A stretch of DNA of 10,278 nucleotides from Funneliformis mosseae (GCA_910592005.1 CAJVPP010004025.1:1-10278), one strand, 5' to 3'. Positions 1 to 8,813 are shown, numbered from the stretch's first letter. Translations and numbers: made by a program. The notes: generated from the sequence alone by a model not told the origin.

Positions 1-372
1 TATGAAATTGAGCAGTTGAACGTATGGTTGCTTGACACTTACAATACTTCTAAATTTTTTGCTCTTATTAGAGGAATCGTTCCAGTACCCCTTTTTAAAT
101 TCTTTACAAAGAAATTTTCATCCCAAAGTTTGGCTTTAGCTGCTTGTTCATCCTTCATGCATCTGATTTTTGAACTTACACAAAATGTATGGCGTGACCG
201 TTGTTAACTCGTGTACGATTTTGAAAAATCTTTCAATATTACACTAGATTCCAAGACTGCTAATTTTGTCACATCAGGTTATGACTTATCCTCTAACCCC
301 TCCACTCATTCTTTTAGCTTTCCTCCAATATCTTCGATGGTACAGATGGGATCTCATTGGTCAAATTTTTAG
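1..372 (+). pseudogene. LINE ORF2 C-terminal fragment (reverse transcriptase polyprotein tail)
   Basis: Frame 1 is open from the first base to a TAA at 205-207, then open again to a TAG at 370-372. The residues leading to the first stop include an ALAACSSFMHLIFELTQNVW stretch followed by RDRC. This resembles the tryptophan and Arg-Cys signature near the C-terminus of LINE polyproteins in Glomeromycotina (recognition by eye). The sequence after the stop (LVYDFEKSFNIT) continues the same protein style, so the TAA is best read as a CAA glutamine codon mutated to a stop. The TAG at 370-372, just after GSHWSNF, is a plausible natural end. A TTG at codon 6 could be taken as a start, but the frame is already open at base 1, so this is a partial gene. 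Confidence 0.7.
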
Positions 373-561
373 TGCAGTAGTGGCCTCGTCCTCTTCACTT
401 TCTTACGTATGTTTACTCAAAATGTGATTTTTCTAGCTTAGGTTATAAAATGATTTTGGAGAAGTGCAGGGTCGGTCTTCTATAGTTTTAATTTTAATTA
501 GTTCTTTACGAGATTTTTGTGATTTTTTCTGATTTGTACAATTTTTTAATTTTACTTTCAT

Positions 562-606
562 AATAAAGATATTGCGAAACTACCGCATTTTAAAAAAAAA
601 AAAAAA
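562..606 (+). promoter_or_regulatory. Polyadenylation signal and genomic poly(A) tail of the LINE
   Basis: AATAAA is at 562-567 and an uninterrupted A15 is at 592-606. The arrangement of signal, about 24 bases, then tail copies the end of a polyadenylated mRNA. It fixes the 3' boundary and the + orientation of the element. Confidence 0.75.
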
Positions 607-708
607 TAATTAGGCTTCTATATATATCATCTATTTATGTATTTTTAAATATTTTTATTATTTATAATAATTAGACTACTATAATATCATATATACTATT
701 TATGTATT
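607..708. repeat. Imperfect short direct repeat in AT-rich spacer
   Basis: The block TAATTAG-gCTtCTATATATATCAT-CTATTTATGTATT at 607-643 recurs with a few substitutions and a small insertion at 668-708, 61 bases downstream. It begins at the end of the LINE poly(A) tail. No coding potential is visible. The rest of 709-1114 is AT-rich spacer with no recognisable gene except the hairpin at 785-869. Confidence 0.45.
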
Positions 709-784
709 ATGTTTTAAAAATCTTGGTATATAATGAATTACTAAAAATGGAAAATAAAGAAAAATTAATTAATTTATTTATTAT

Positions 785-869
785 TTATTATCCCTTCGTC
801 TGTAAACTTTTACATGCTACTATATTTATGCAGGCAAATTTATCTGCATTACAGAAGAAAGGATAATAA
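785..869. repeat. Imperfect 21-bp inverted repeat (hairpin, possible tiny MITE)
   Basis: The left arm is 785-805 (starts TTATTATCC, ends CTGTAA) and the right arm is 849-869 (starts TTACAG, ends GGATAATAA). They are inverted copies matching at 19 of 21 positions. The 43-base loop holds a nested hairpin, TGCAG at 829-833 with CTGCA at 844-848. It could be a very small foldback transposon or a chance palindrome preserved in AT-rich DNA. No clear target duplication is seen. Confidence 0.5.
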
Positions 870-1526
870 TTAAACTATTTATTTTATATATAATTTTATT
901 TATATATACATTTTATATTTTAATGTATTATAATTAAACAACTATATCATATTATTTTATATAAAAAGTTAGTTTATACTAAATTATTTTTTCTTTGTTT
1001 TTATTTTTAGTAATAAATTGATTGCATAAATAGATTCTTTTGCTATTTCTTTTAGCTGACAGAATGTTTCAAAATCATTATATTTCATTTAATCTACATC
1101 ACTCTTTTATTAGATAATATTGCGATAAGATATCCTTACAATTACTAAATAAAAGAAAAAATATTTATAGTAATAATAATTATATGGTATACGAACTAGA
1201 TAAAAATTATAGTGAACTTAAAGAACCTGATTTAAACAAATTTGAACTTGATGAATATAATGAACTTGATGAAGAAGATGAATTTGAAGAAGAAGAAGAA
1301 TCTGATGCTGATATCAATAGACTTGAAAATAAATTATATGATAATGAAGAATATAATAAATTAGACGAAAATGAGGAATATGATGAACTGGATAAAAATA
1401 AAAAAATAATTGTTGATGAACCCTTAGAAAGTAAACAAATGTCATATGTAAGTAAGGAATTTGCTTTATATTTTAATAATATTATGAAAACTTTAATATT
1501 TTGCTAGATTCAAAAATATAATATTT

Positions 1527-1586
1527 ATAAGTTATAACTTTTTGATCAAAAATAAATGATATTTAGTACTAACTTATATTAAATAG
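1527..1586 (+). other. Fossil intron 1 of the transposase pseudogene
   Basis: Sixty bases separate exon 1 (ending IQKYNI) from exon 2 (starting with the sequence for IQTYDELV). The stretch has a perfect TACTAAC branch site at 1567-1573 and ends in TAG at 1584-1586. The 5' end reads ATAAGT, one G-to-A change from the canonical GTAAGT. Removing 1527-1586 joins T at 1526 with CT at 1587-1588 into a serine codon and keeps the frame. A GT at 1531 would give the wrong frame. Confidence 0.7.
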
Positions 1587-1946
1587 CTATCCAAACGTAT
1601 GATGAATTAGTTAATATAATTCATTATCCATAGTTTAAAAGTAAAAATGTTGTATCTAATATCTACTGATTTAAAAAATATAAGCAAAGATTACCTTTAC
1701 TTTTGATTAAAACTTATCAAATATATATTTCTAGTAAAAAAATATCTTCAACATCTAAAAATATCAGAAATGCATATTATCTGTCTATTTTTAATATTAT
1801 TTATCATATTCTAAACAATCCTTTATTATTCAATTGTATGTATTTCAAATCAGATCAAGAAGTTACAAAAAATCAAGAAATTTAACATGAAAATATCTGA
1901 AAAGAATCATTAAGATTTAGATAAGCATCTATCAAGATTGCTGAAA

Positions 1947-2016
1947 GTAATTTTATAAAATTCTATTTTATTCAATAAATATTATTTTAATAATCTAAAT
2001 TTACTTTTATATACAG
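1947..2016 (+). other. Fossil intron 2 of the transposase pseudogene
   Basis: Seventy bases begin with GTAATT after ASIKIAE and end in ATACAG just before the codons for LYYFEDFV. A at 1946 and AA at 2017-2018 join into one AAA codon, and the reading frame continues. The only branch-like sequence is a weak ATCTAAA near 1993-1999. The interior is stop-rich in the exon frame, as expected for an intron. Confidence 0.65.
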
Positions 2017-2296
2017 AATTGTACTATTTTGAAGACTTTGTAATTTATAGAGAATTAAGAAAATCACCAAAAAGAATTAGATATATATTAGTAATTGTAC
2101 AACAAGATAATAAATTAATAATTAAGATTCAACTTGTATATTATTTAAAGATCTACCAGGAAATTTACAAAGCAACAATTGAAAGAAAAGATCTGAAAAA
2201 AATGAAATCTAGTTTTTAAATCAAAAAATGGACAATGCTATCATAAATGTTGAACCACAAATAATTGTTAAACACATACCAATTACTATTTTTTAT

Positions 2297-2323
2297 GATA
2301 ATAATAATGATAATAATAATACT
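2297..2323 (+). repeat. GAT/AAT trinucleotide run inside transposase exon
   Basis: A GATAATAATAAT-type microsatellite is read in the exon frame as an Asp/Asn run between ITIFY and NSIKI. Family members appear to carry an Asn/Asp-rich linker here, so this is a coding low-complexity tract rather than an insertion. Confidence 0.5.
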
Positions 2324-3364
2324 AATTCAATTAAAATTTGAGAGATTCTTTATAAGTATAATGGATATTATCAAATGAGAAATATTAAATATTCTTATCA
2401 ACATCCTTCAGAATTCACTGCATTTAAAGAACTAGCAATTAACTTTTTAGTATATAAACTATATATTGATATCTATTATAATAACTTTGGAATATTTTCC
2501 ATTTATTAGGTGAGATTTACATTCAGATTAGAAATATGCTATTTAGAGAAAGAAAACAATTAAAAAATCACTTTGTGCTTGGGTTTATTCCTTTTGGTGA
2601 TTCTTTTGACAAATTTATTATTCCTTTTATTAAGGATATAAAAAACTAGAAAATGGAAAAATGATAAATATACAAGGGAATAAAAGCCTTGTATTTGCAA
2701 CTATTAGAGATGTAACTACTAATCTACCATAGAGTAATGATTTAATTGGAGTCAAAAGATATAGTGCTACAAGAGGGTGTTGCACTTGCAATATTATCAA
2801 AGATTTCTTAATATCTGATAATCTTGATTTATTAATAATTTTTCATTATCAACATCTCACAAACAATCAATTCAAGAAAGTCATTGCAGCTTTGATGATA
2901 ATAAGATATAAAGAAATTATTACAGAATATGGATTACGCTTACAATCTTCAATACTTGATCATTTGCAATGAGGAAGATATTTACAATCTCCCTAAGACA
3001 TTTACTATGCTATTACTGGAAAGGTATTAAGATTTTTTAAAATAACAATTAAAGCATTTACATAAAAAAGAAAATTAACATTTATTATAATTTAGAAAGC
3101 CTTTAAGATCCAAAAACTTAGCATAAATTGCCAAATCTGATTTCTCATATTAATAGCTTTATGATTTCAGATTGTTTGCAACTAGCAATAATATTTTCAT
3201 TTATTTTAAATAGATTCTTAAAATATCAACACTTTAAATAAATTAAACTAACTAAACTTTGACTTCAGATGAATATTAATTGTAATAATATATTAGAAAA
3301 AACAATAGTATTGAAGGAAGAAAATGGTTCTATATTAAAGGTCGAGCCTAAAAATATTTTGTAA

Positions 3365-3620
3365 TTAAAAGGATTATTTTAAAATCATATAAGAAAATAG
3401 AGAATAAAGGTAGCTAATATTATGGGTTGACAAAGCGTATAAAAATAAATATAAAGGAAGTAATGTTTTAATAAAATATGATACATATTTGTTTCTCATA
3501 TTAAAGGGTATAAATGTAGTATTATTGTTAATAAAGCAGTTATTACATGTAATAAAAATTGTTTTTTATGAAGCTTTTACTTAAAAGTGAAAATATTGAA
3601 TGTGAATAATATTGGATTTA
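3365..3620 (+). pseudogene. Possible C-terminal continuation of the transposase pseudogene
   Basis: After the stop at 3362-3364 the sequence still gives short protein-like segments. One is a stop-free frame of about 50 codons from roughly 3426 containing KYKGSNVLIKYDTYLFLILK. It is followed by FYEAFT and then frequent stops. This would fit the C-terminal part of the same transposase on one disrupted frame, but the match is weak and I cannot confirm it without an alignment. Confidence 0.35.
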
Positions 3621-3950
3621 ATTTTAAGTACTTTAATAATTACAGATAAGTTAGAAGAATAGTGTTAATCTACTGTAAAATATATTATACTTTTTATATA
3701 AACAGATGATCTAGTTTGAATTAAATTGTTATAAGGACGTTAAAATTGTGATAGAATATTTCTATTAGAATTATTGTGTAATAGTATGTTTTGAAGTTCA
3801 GTAAATCATACTAGTAGCATTAAAAGGATAAGAGTAGCTAATAAGTACTTAAAGTCTAGTAACGTGAAAAAGACTATTCTATCTAAAGTGATTATCTGAT
3901 CGATAATCAAAAAAGTTTTTCTTTCTTAATTTATTAGCATATTTTTATAT
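3621..3950. other. AT-rich stretch with no supported gene
   Basis: The frames are broken by stops at or above the rate expected by chance. One + frame gives short segments such as FELNCYKDVKIVIEYFY near 3714-3765, which might be a further decayed transposase tail. No terminal repeats, RNA gene or poly(A) tract are visible. Confidence 0.4.
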
Positions 3951-4132
3951 GATATAGGACTATATGGGTTGATTGCTAGAAAAATCAAGTTCTAGAAATT
4001 TTTTAGCAAAATTGAGATTTTTATTGCATTTTAGTTTTTGATGTTATTAGATCAAAATATATTAAGCTCTTAATTTTAGTCAAAAATTTCTCAGAACCTG
4101 ATTTTCCTAGAAATACTCCTATATATATCTAA
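3951..4132. mobile_element. Short inverted-repeat element (MITE-like)
   Basis: The left arm (about 3951-4017) and right arm (about 4066-4132) are inverted copies with several substitutions and small gaps. The best-matched core pairs CTAGAAAAATCAAGTTCT (from 3975) with the complement of AGAACCTGATTTTCCTAG (4093-4110). About 48 bases lie between the arms. There is no coding capacity, so it would be non-autonomous. The ends fall in TATA-rich sequence, so a TA target duplication is possible but not diagnostic. Confidence 0.55.
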
Positions 4133-4189
4133 TAAGAAGAAACATTTTCTAATTATAGTATTATCATTCATTTGACTATTTGTGATCAT

Positions 4190-4610
4190 AATATTGAGAG
4201 ACTTTAAATTTGATAATAAAGCAAACCATCAGTTTTTGAACTTATAGAAAAAATTGTATAGCTAAATAGTAAGTAATGATTATACTAACTATTTGTTAAG
4301 TTGAAGTTGAAGACTATAGATTAATGCAGTAGTTCTTAATAAGTCTTTATTATTAATCATTTTCATGAAATTAGAGACTTTTGCCTGAATTTTTACAGAA
4401 AACAAATAAGTTATATTATAGAATAATATTATACAGAAGAAGACATGGATAATAATAATCTAAAGAATAATGTTAATCCCTAAGAAATCATATATATCTT
4501 TTATGTCATCTATGTTATCTATAGTATATATTTCTTTTATATAATATATTTCTTTATTTAATTTATTTTATTATCTTATATATTTATTATTTCATATATT
4601 TTATTTATTA
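4190..4610 (-). pseudogene. LINE 5' fragment: ORF1-like region, second copy
   Basis: On the - strand this piece repeats the start of the longer LINE. Bases 4448-4575 align with 9168-9298. It reads KEIYYIKEIYTIDNIDDI, then YDFLGINIIL, a TAG (4462-4460), then IIIIHVFF. It continues as KDLLRTT, comparable to DALLRT in the other copy. The two copies keep the same frame with no net length change through the DDI repeats, which argues that this was coding. After about 4205 the similarity fades. The piece is cut off near the small inverted-repeat element and has no endonuclease or reverse transcriptase. The call depends on the match to the long copy. Confidence 0.6.
4448..4575. repeat. Direct repeat, copy 1 of 2 (LINE 5' region)
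   Basis: This matches 9168-9298 in the same orientation. In the first 44 bases the differences I can align (about six) are all transitions. Both copies share a - strand in-frame TAG at the same place. I read the pair as the 5' regions of two related LINE insertions rather than as long terminal repeats. Confidence 0.7.
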
Positions 4611-4624
4611 TATTTATTTCTTTT

Positions 4625-5491
4625 ATGTCTTTGATAACTTTATATTTTTTATTTTATATAAATAGAGAATAATTTCTTTTAGTTTAACAGTGTATCTGAC
4701 TTATAGTTTTATTAAATAATTTAGTTTAATTCCCTTAACATAATTCTATAATACAGAGCACTAACTGAGGCAGTACTCCATTGTTATAGTTATTAAATAA
4801 ATTGTTAATTTACTGACATTCTTTTAAATCTAATTATCAAATTAAATCACCTATAAATATTGCTTTACTTATCACTTATAAGCTACTTAAAGAACTGATT
4901 GTAATAATAGCAAGAAGTGAATTATAGCTATTAGGATGCTTTTAGTTATGTTTATTATTATTCTAAAAATTTTCTTGTAAGATCTCATGATTCTGTTATA
5001 GAATTTGTAATCTAGGAAAATCAATTATATATGGTATAAAATATGTAGTAATAGGACTAAATTAAAAATAATTTTGAGTTATTTGTCTATAATGTATTTA
5101 TTCTTTATAGTCAGAGTAGCAGCAGCCATCTTATTTTGAATTTGTTGACAGATGAATAAGCTGTTCAATAATAATAAGATTCAGATATCCAGGTAATGAA
5201 TTGAATATTTAATATCTAAAGATCTAATCCATTCTTCATTGTGGATAAGTCTAAAGTATATCAGATTATTGACAGAAATTGAAATAAGGAAGACTGATTT
5301 ATTTTAGTTGACAAGGAAACTGTTGAGTTTATAAAAGTCATCTGCAATAGACAAAATTAATTCTAAATTTTTTTTAGATTTATTGATTTATAGTATATTG
5401 TCTATGAAGGCAAGTATAAATATGTTTGTTAAAACTGAAGTTATGATCAAAAAGTTAATATTAAGGCACTATTCTGCAATAAGATCATAAC
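4625..5491 (-). pseudogene. LINE ORF2, 3' part: reverse transcriptase second half
   Basis: This continues the reverse transcriptase after the inserted element. The first residues are LIAE, a stop, then CLNINF. ILAFIDN at about 5396-5419 occupies the place of the (F/Y)xDD catalytic box; its second Asp reads Asn, so the active site is damaged. Next come ILSIADDFYKLNS, SVFLISISVNNLIYF, HNEEWIRSLDIKYSIHYLDI (the family's RYLGI region) and, after a frame change, IKNKYIIDK and LDYKFYNRIMRSYKKIF. Weaker similarity continues to about 4625. No RNase H domain is recognisable. The frame matches the 6437-8813 part only when the foldback element and one target copy are removed. Confidence 0.8.
5484..5491. 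repeat. Target-site duplication, left copy (8 bp)
   Basis: ATCATAAC immediately precedes the left terminal inverted repeat. It matches ATCATAAT at 6437-6444 at seven of eight bases. Confidence 0.7.
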
Positions 5492-6436
5492 TAATGCTCT
5501 GAACGGTTCAGTTCAGTCTGGATTATAGGCCAATCTAAAACTGAACCAAAAATTTCAGATTAATCTGAAATTTCAGATCATTTGGAACAATCCTTTTATC
5601 ATTCTTTTGAAATGATAATTTAATCGTTCTAATCGAATAATTTCTTATCATTCATTTGGAGCGATAACTTCAATCATTCTAAATGAACAATTTTTTTATC
5701 ATTTATTTGGAATGATAACTTTAATTATTTTAAATGAACGATTCTTTTATTGTTCTTTTGGAATGATAATTTAATTGTTCCAATTAAATGATCCTTTTAT
5801 CATTTGTTTAGAATGATAATTTGATTGTTCTAATCAAACAATTTTCTTATCATTCGTTTGAAATGATAACTTTAATCATTTCAAATAAATAATTTTCTTA
5901 TCGTTTATTTGAAACGATAATTTCATCATTCTAATTGAATAATTTTTTTATCATTCGTTTAGAATAATAACTTCAATTATTTTAAATGAACGATTTTCTT
6001 ATCGTTCATTTAGAATAATAATTTTATCATTCTAATTGAACGATTTTTTTATCGTTCGTTTAGAATGATAATTTCAATCATTCAAATGAATGATTCTTTT
6101 ATCGTTCATTTAGAATAATAATTTAATCATTTTAATTGAACGATTTTTTTATCATTCATTTAGAACGATAACTTCAATCGTTCTAAATAAATGATTCTTT
6201 TATCATTTATTTGGAATGATAATTTCATCATTCCAATTGAACGATTCTTTTATCATTCATTTAGAATGATAATTTGATTATTCCAATTGAACGATTTTTT
6301 ATTATTCGTTTGAAATAATAATTTCATCATTTCAAATGATCTAAAATTTCAGATTGAAATTTTTGCAATCTGAAACTGAACTGAAGTTGATCTAAACTGA
6401 AAATTTTCAGATTAATCTGAACCGTTCAGAGTTTTA
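5492..6436. mobile_element. 945-bp foldback element inserted in LINE reverse transcriptase
   Basis: The terminal inverted repeats are 5492-5511 (TAATGCTCTGAACGGTTCAG) and 6417-6436, matching at 18 of 20 bases. Inside them are longer, less perfect inverted arms. Each arm contains the 16-bp palindrome TTCAGATTAATCTGAA (5554-5569 and 6406-6421) and a GATCATTTG-type block next to the core. The core is a tandem array of palindromic units. There is no reading frame, so the element must have been moved in trans. The 8-bp duplication fits hAT-like transposases, though the terminal sequence is not a textbook hAT end; this class is inference. Removing 5484-6436 restores the host LINE frame, giving a clean record of insertion. 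Confidence 0.8.
5585..6335. repeat. Tandem array of ~50-bp double-palindrome units (about 15 copies)
   Basis: The GATAA-type anchors fall at about 5614, 5663, 5714, 5765, 5815, 5865, 5916, 5966, 6016, 6067, 6117, 6167, 6218, 6268 and 6317, a period of 50-51. Each unit holds two hairpins. One is GAAYGAT with ATCRTTC around AATTTCA-like sequence; the other is the same arms around a T-rich loop. The linkers are also about five bases, so seven-base arms alternate every 12-13 bases. Perfect examples include AAATAAATGAT paired with ATCATTTATTT near 6186-6213. Variation is mostly C/T and G/A within the CG of ACGAT, as if ancestral CG sites decayed. Confidence 0.85.
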
Positions 6437-6444
6437 ATCATAAT
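6437..6444. repeat. Target-site duplication, right copy (8 bp)
   Basis: ATCATAAT directly follows the right terminal inverted repeat and differs from the left copy only in the last base (T for C). Confidence 0.7.
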
Positions 6445-8813
6445 CAAGTATTATATTTTGAATGCAATATAATAAGGGATCATAATAAATATACCATAAA
6501 ATAGGAGAAATAATTTCTTTTTGATCAATTTCTAAAAATACAGGATATAAATTAATGTTTCTGTAGGCTGTGAAAATCTGATTGAAATAATTCAAGAAAA
6601 GTGAAGTGACGAAGTTTAAAAAAGTATGTGAAAATTTAAGGTGATTAAATATACAAAGAAGCATTGTTAAATTAACACAATTGTATGCTTTAGATATATT
6701 CTGAAATAATATCTAAAGATATTTATTGTTATTGAAAAGGTGATTATATTTGATGTTGTCTAAGATATATATCAGTTCAAAAGTGAAGCGAAAAGGTAAT
6801 CTAGTGAAGTTATAATTATTGAAAATATTTTCTTTTGATAAGGTATCTAAGAGATGTTTATTGATTAATTTAACCAATACTTTTTATGGGTATTCTAATA
6901 GCATAATAGAATGAGTATTATTAAAATTGTATTTCTAGGGTTTGTACTTAGAAATCAGATATATGAAAGTAAGATTCTATTAATCAGGTATTTAGGATAG
7001 TGTTAAGCAGACACAGGCAATTATCTATAAGATTTTATTTATTCTGAAACTTAACATTTCATTAGAAATTTTAAAGAAACCAGGTGTTTTATTGTTTAGT
7101 AATATTTTAGAAAGGTTGTACTATTTATCTTAACTTGGAGATCTATTAAGTATTCATAAATTAAATTATTTACAGATAAAAGTAGTTCATATCAAAGTTT
7201 TCACTCATATGTAAGTTTCACAAAATGGTGATATATATTAGTAGTTTATTAAAAATGTTTATTTGTCTCTCATTTAACTTCTTCTACAGATATAAGTAAG
7301 CTAAAATTATTTATAAAGTTGTTTAAATATTGATCAAGAATAATTATATAATATTTTCTATCAAGAATAGAGTTAAATATCTTCAATTAATTATCATAAA
7401 AATTTTCACATTATAGTTTAGCATAGCTTTAGTTTGTTTAGATTTATGTTTGTTTTCTTTAAATTTAATAGTAATCATGTGGACTTTATTCAAATCAGAT
7501 AGAATTGACTTCATATAATTGAGATCTTGTAATAAAGGTGAGATAATAGTAGGCTAGAAAAACTCATATTGTGTTGTTAAAAAGGCAAGTTTTTGGTAAA
7601 TATCAACTAATTTTTCAGAACAGTAGATGTGCAAAGATTTTTTTTGGTTAATTTCTGTAATTTTTGAATGGACATAAGTTGTTTGTATATATTTTTAATA
7701 GATAAGGTCATAAATCTTTAGAGTGAGTTGATGAATATCAGATTAGTATATATTTATCAGCAGCTTTAATTATACATCTTTGGATAAGGTCTTAGAAAAA
7801 ATTTAAGTCTTTTTTTAAGTATAGTCTGTCAGGGGTTAAGTTTGATAGTTGATAACTATTTGCAAAAGCATCTACTCATTTAGAGAGTTATTTTAAAATT
7901 TATTGTTTATAAAGTTATATATATAAGATTTCTTTACAATTTGATCTTTAGATTTGGTAATTACATTGATTTCAGCAATACTTATATTAGCTAAAACTAT
8001 TAAATGATCAGAAATGTGGGTATCTACTGCTGTGATGTCTATAGTATTAATGTTTGCTATTATAAGTGATAAGCAGTAGATATAGTCAATCCTAGTAGGT
8101 TTATATTTAATAAAATAAAAGAAGGATGGGAAGTATTAGTTAGCATTATTGTAAAGAAGGTTAAATATATTGAAGAATTGCAATTCATTCAATTGTGAGA
8201 AAAATAGATTTACATGAGACATATTATTAGATCAATTTGGGATAGTATTAAAGTTGCCTATTAAAATAACTTTTATGTTAAGACTCTATGCTTCAGCAAT
8301 TAGATTTGTAACGTTTTTATATATTTGCTTATGTAAAGTCTAATTTGAGCTTGATATGTAACAATTTATGAAGTGAATCTAAAATTTGTTATGAAATTGA
8401 AAATTAACATAAATAATATAATTATATTTTCTATTATACTTATAAATATAATCAATGAGTTATTTTTATTAGAAGTCTAACACCTATACTAGATGATTAG
8501 ATATTGTTATTAAAATTAAAGAAGGAAATAAAATGAGCAAAAATCAATTTGTGAAACTTAGGATATCATTATTTAAGTTAAAGTTTGTCTCTTGAATTTT
8601 AATAATATTTAGTTTATCAAAATTATATAAATTAATTAACAATTATTATTTATGTGGTTGAAAAAAAGAACAAACATTATATGTTATGATATTAATACAG
8701 GATGATAAAATAGTCAAAGAATTATCTATAAAATTGTTATTATAATTAGTGTTTTTAGAATTACTTAAGCTGTTAAAGCCAGCCCTATTGTTACTATTAT
8801 TATGATTAATCAT
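6437..8813 (-). pseudogene. LINE ORF2, 5' part: APE endonuclease, linker and reverse transcriptase first half
   Basis: An ATG at 8813-8811 opens MINHNNSNNRAG. The exonuclease-endonuclease-phosphatase domain follows: INIITYNV (about 8695-8672), the IQET catalytic Glu motif (about 8598-8587), VILIGNFNT (about 8268-8242), TRIDYI (about 8097-8080) and SDH (8012-8004). A long linker keeps one frame with many nonsense codons. The reverse transcriptase begins with SNEML (about 7066-7052), then NLTFIY, THSIMLLEYP, LFQNISKAYN (6709-6680; the usual catalytic Asp of this box reads Asn) and EIDQKEIISPILWYIYYDPL (about 6529-6470). From about 7070 to 6437 a single frame is kept. It stops at LDYD, where the foldback element lies. 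Paired stops after PHK look like CAA-CAA mutated to TAA-TAA. A frameshift lies near 8455 and another near 7080-7140. Confidence 0.85.

Larger units (their letters stand above)
1..606 (+). mobile_element. LINE (non-LTR retrotransposon), 3'-terminal part with poly(A) tail
   Basis: This is the downstream end of a LINE whose 5' part lies outside the window. It consists of a C-terminal ORF2 remnant (1-372), an untranslated stretch (373-591) and a pure run of 15 A at 592-606. An AATAAA hexamer at 562-567 sits about 25 bases before the tail, the spacing expected if a polyadenylated transcript was copied in. The base composition is visibly less AT-rich than the rest of the window, and there is only one internal stop in 123 codons. 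Both suggest a more recent insertion than its neighbours. The target duplication cannot be checked because the left end is missing. Confidence 0.8.
1115..3364 (+). pseudogene. Decayed Tnp2-like transposase gene, multi-exon
   Basis: This is a fossil of a multicopy transposase family that I recognise from Glomeromycotina genomes; assignment to the Tnp2/CACTA type is inference. An ATG lies at 1184, but the same frame is open back to a TAA near 1114, with a Cys-containing stretch (YCDKISLQLLNKRKNIY), so the true start may be upstream. In order: a Glu/Asp-rich N-terminus (1190-1430); a conserved block EFALYFNNI; after intron 1, YDELVNIIHYP and SSKKISSTSKN; after intron 2, LYYFEDFVIYRELRK; then SYQHPSEF (about 2397-2420), NHFVLGFIPFGDSFDKFIIP (about 2562-2625), INIQGNKSL, NDLIGVKRYSATRGCCTC (about 2737-2792), YGLRLQSSILDHLQ (about 2928-2970) and FSFILNRFLKYQHFK (about 3190-3240). 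Frameshifts fall near 2143, 2505 and 2649. Nonsense codons include 1505, 1631, 1667, 1883, 1898 and 1922. Separate short open stretches inside it are exons of this one dead gene. Confidence 0.75.

Noticed and set aside
1184..1507. Free-standing 107-residue acidic protein
   Set aside because: The sequence after its stop continues the same protein family across an intron, so it is exon 1 of the transposase pseudogene.
1703..2219. Two small independent genes at 1703-1885 and 2019-2219
   Set aside because: Both are pieces of the transposase exons. The second also leaves the true frame near 2143, so its last part is spurious.
3583..3850. Further transposase exon in the + frame
   Set aside because: Stop density is at or above the chance level for this composition, and I cannot match it firmly to the family.
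5585..6335. CRISPR array
   Set aside because: The units are continuous with no unique spacers, vary throughout, and sit inside a eukaryotic transposable element.
6434..6664. Small - strand gene of 76 codons
   Set aside because: It is the stop-free end of the LINE reverse transcriptase frame; its terminal TAA comes from the inserted foldback element.
1184..8813. Frequent TAA/TAG where Gln is expected, suggesting a ciliate-like genetic code
   Set aside because: TGA stops, stops at non-Gln positions and several frameshifts are also present, and catalytic Asp residues of the reverse transcriptase read Asn. Decay explains all of this.
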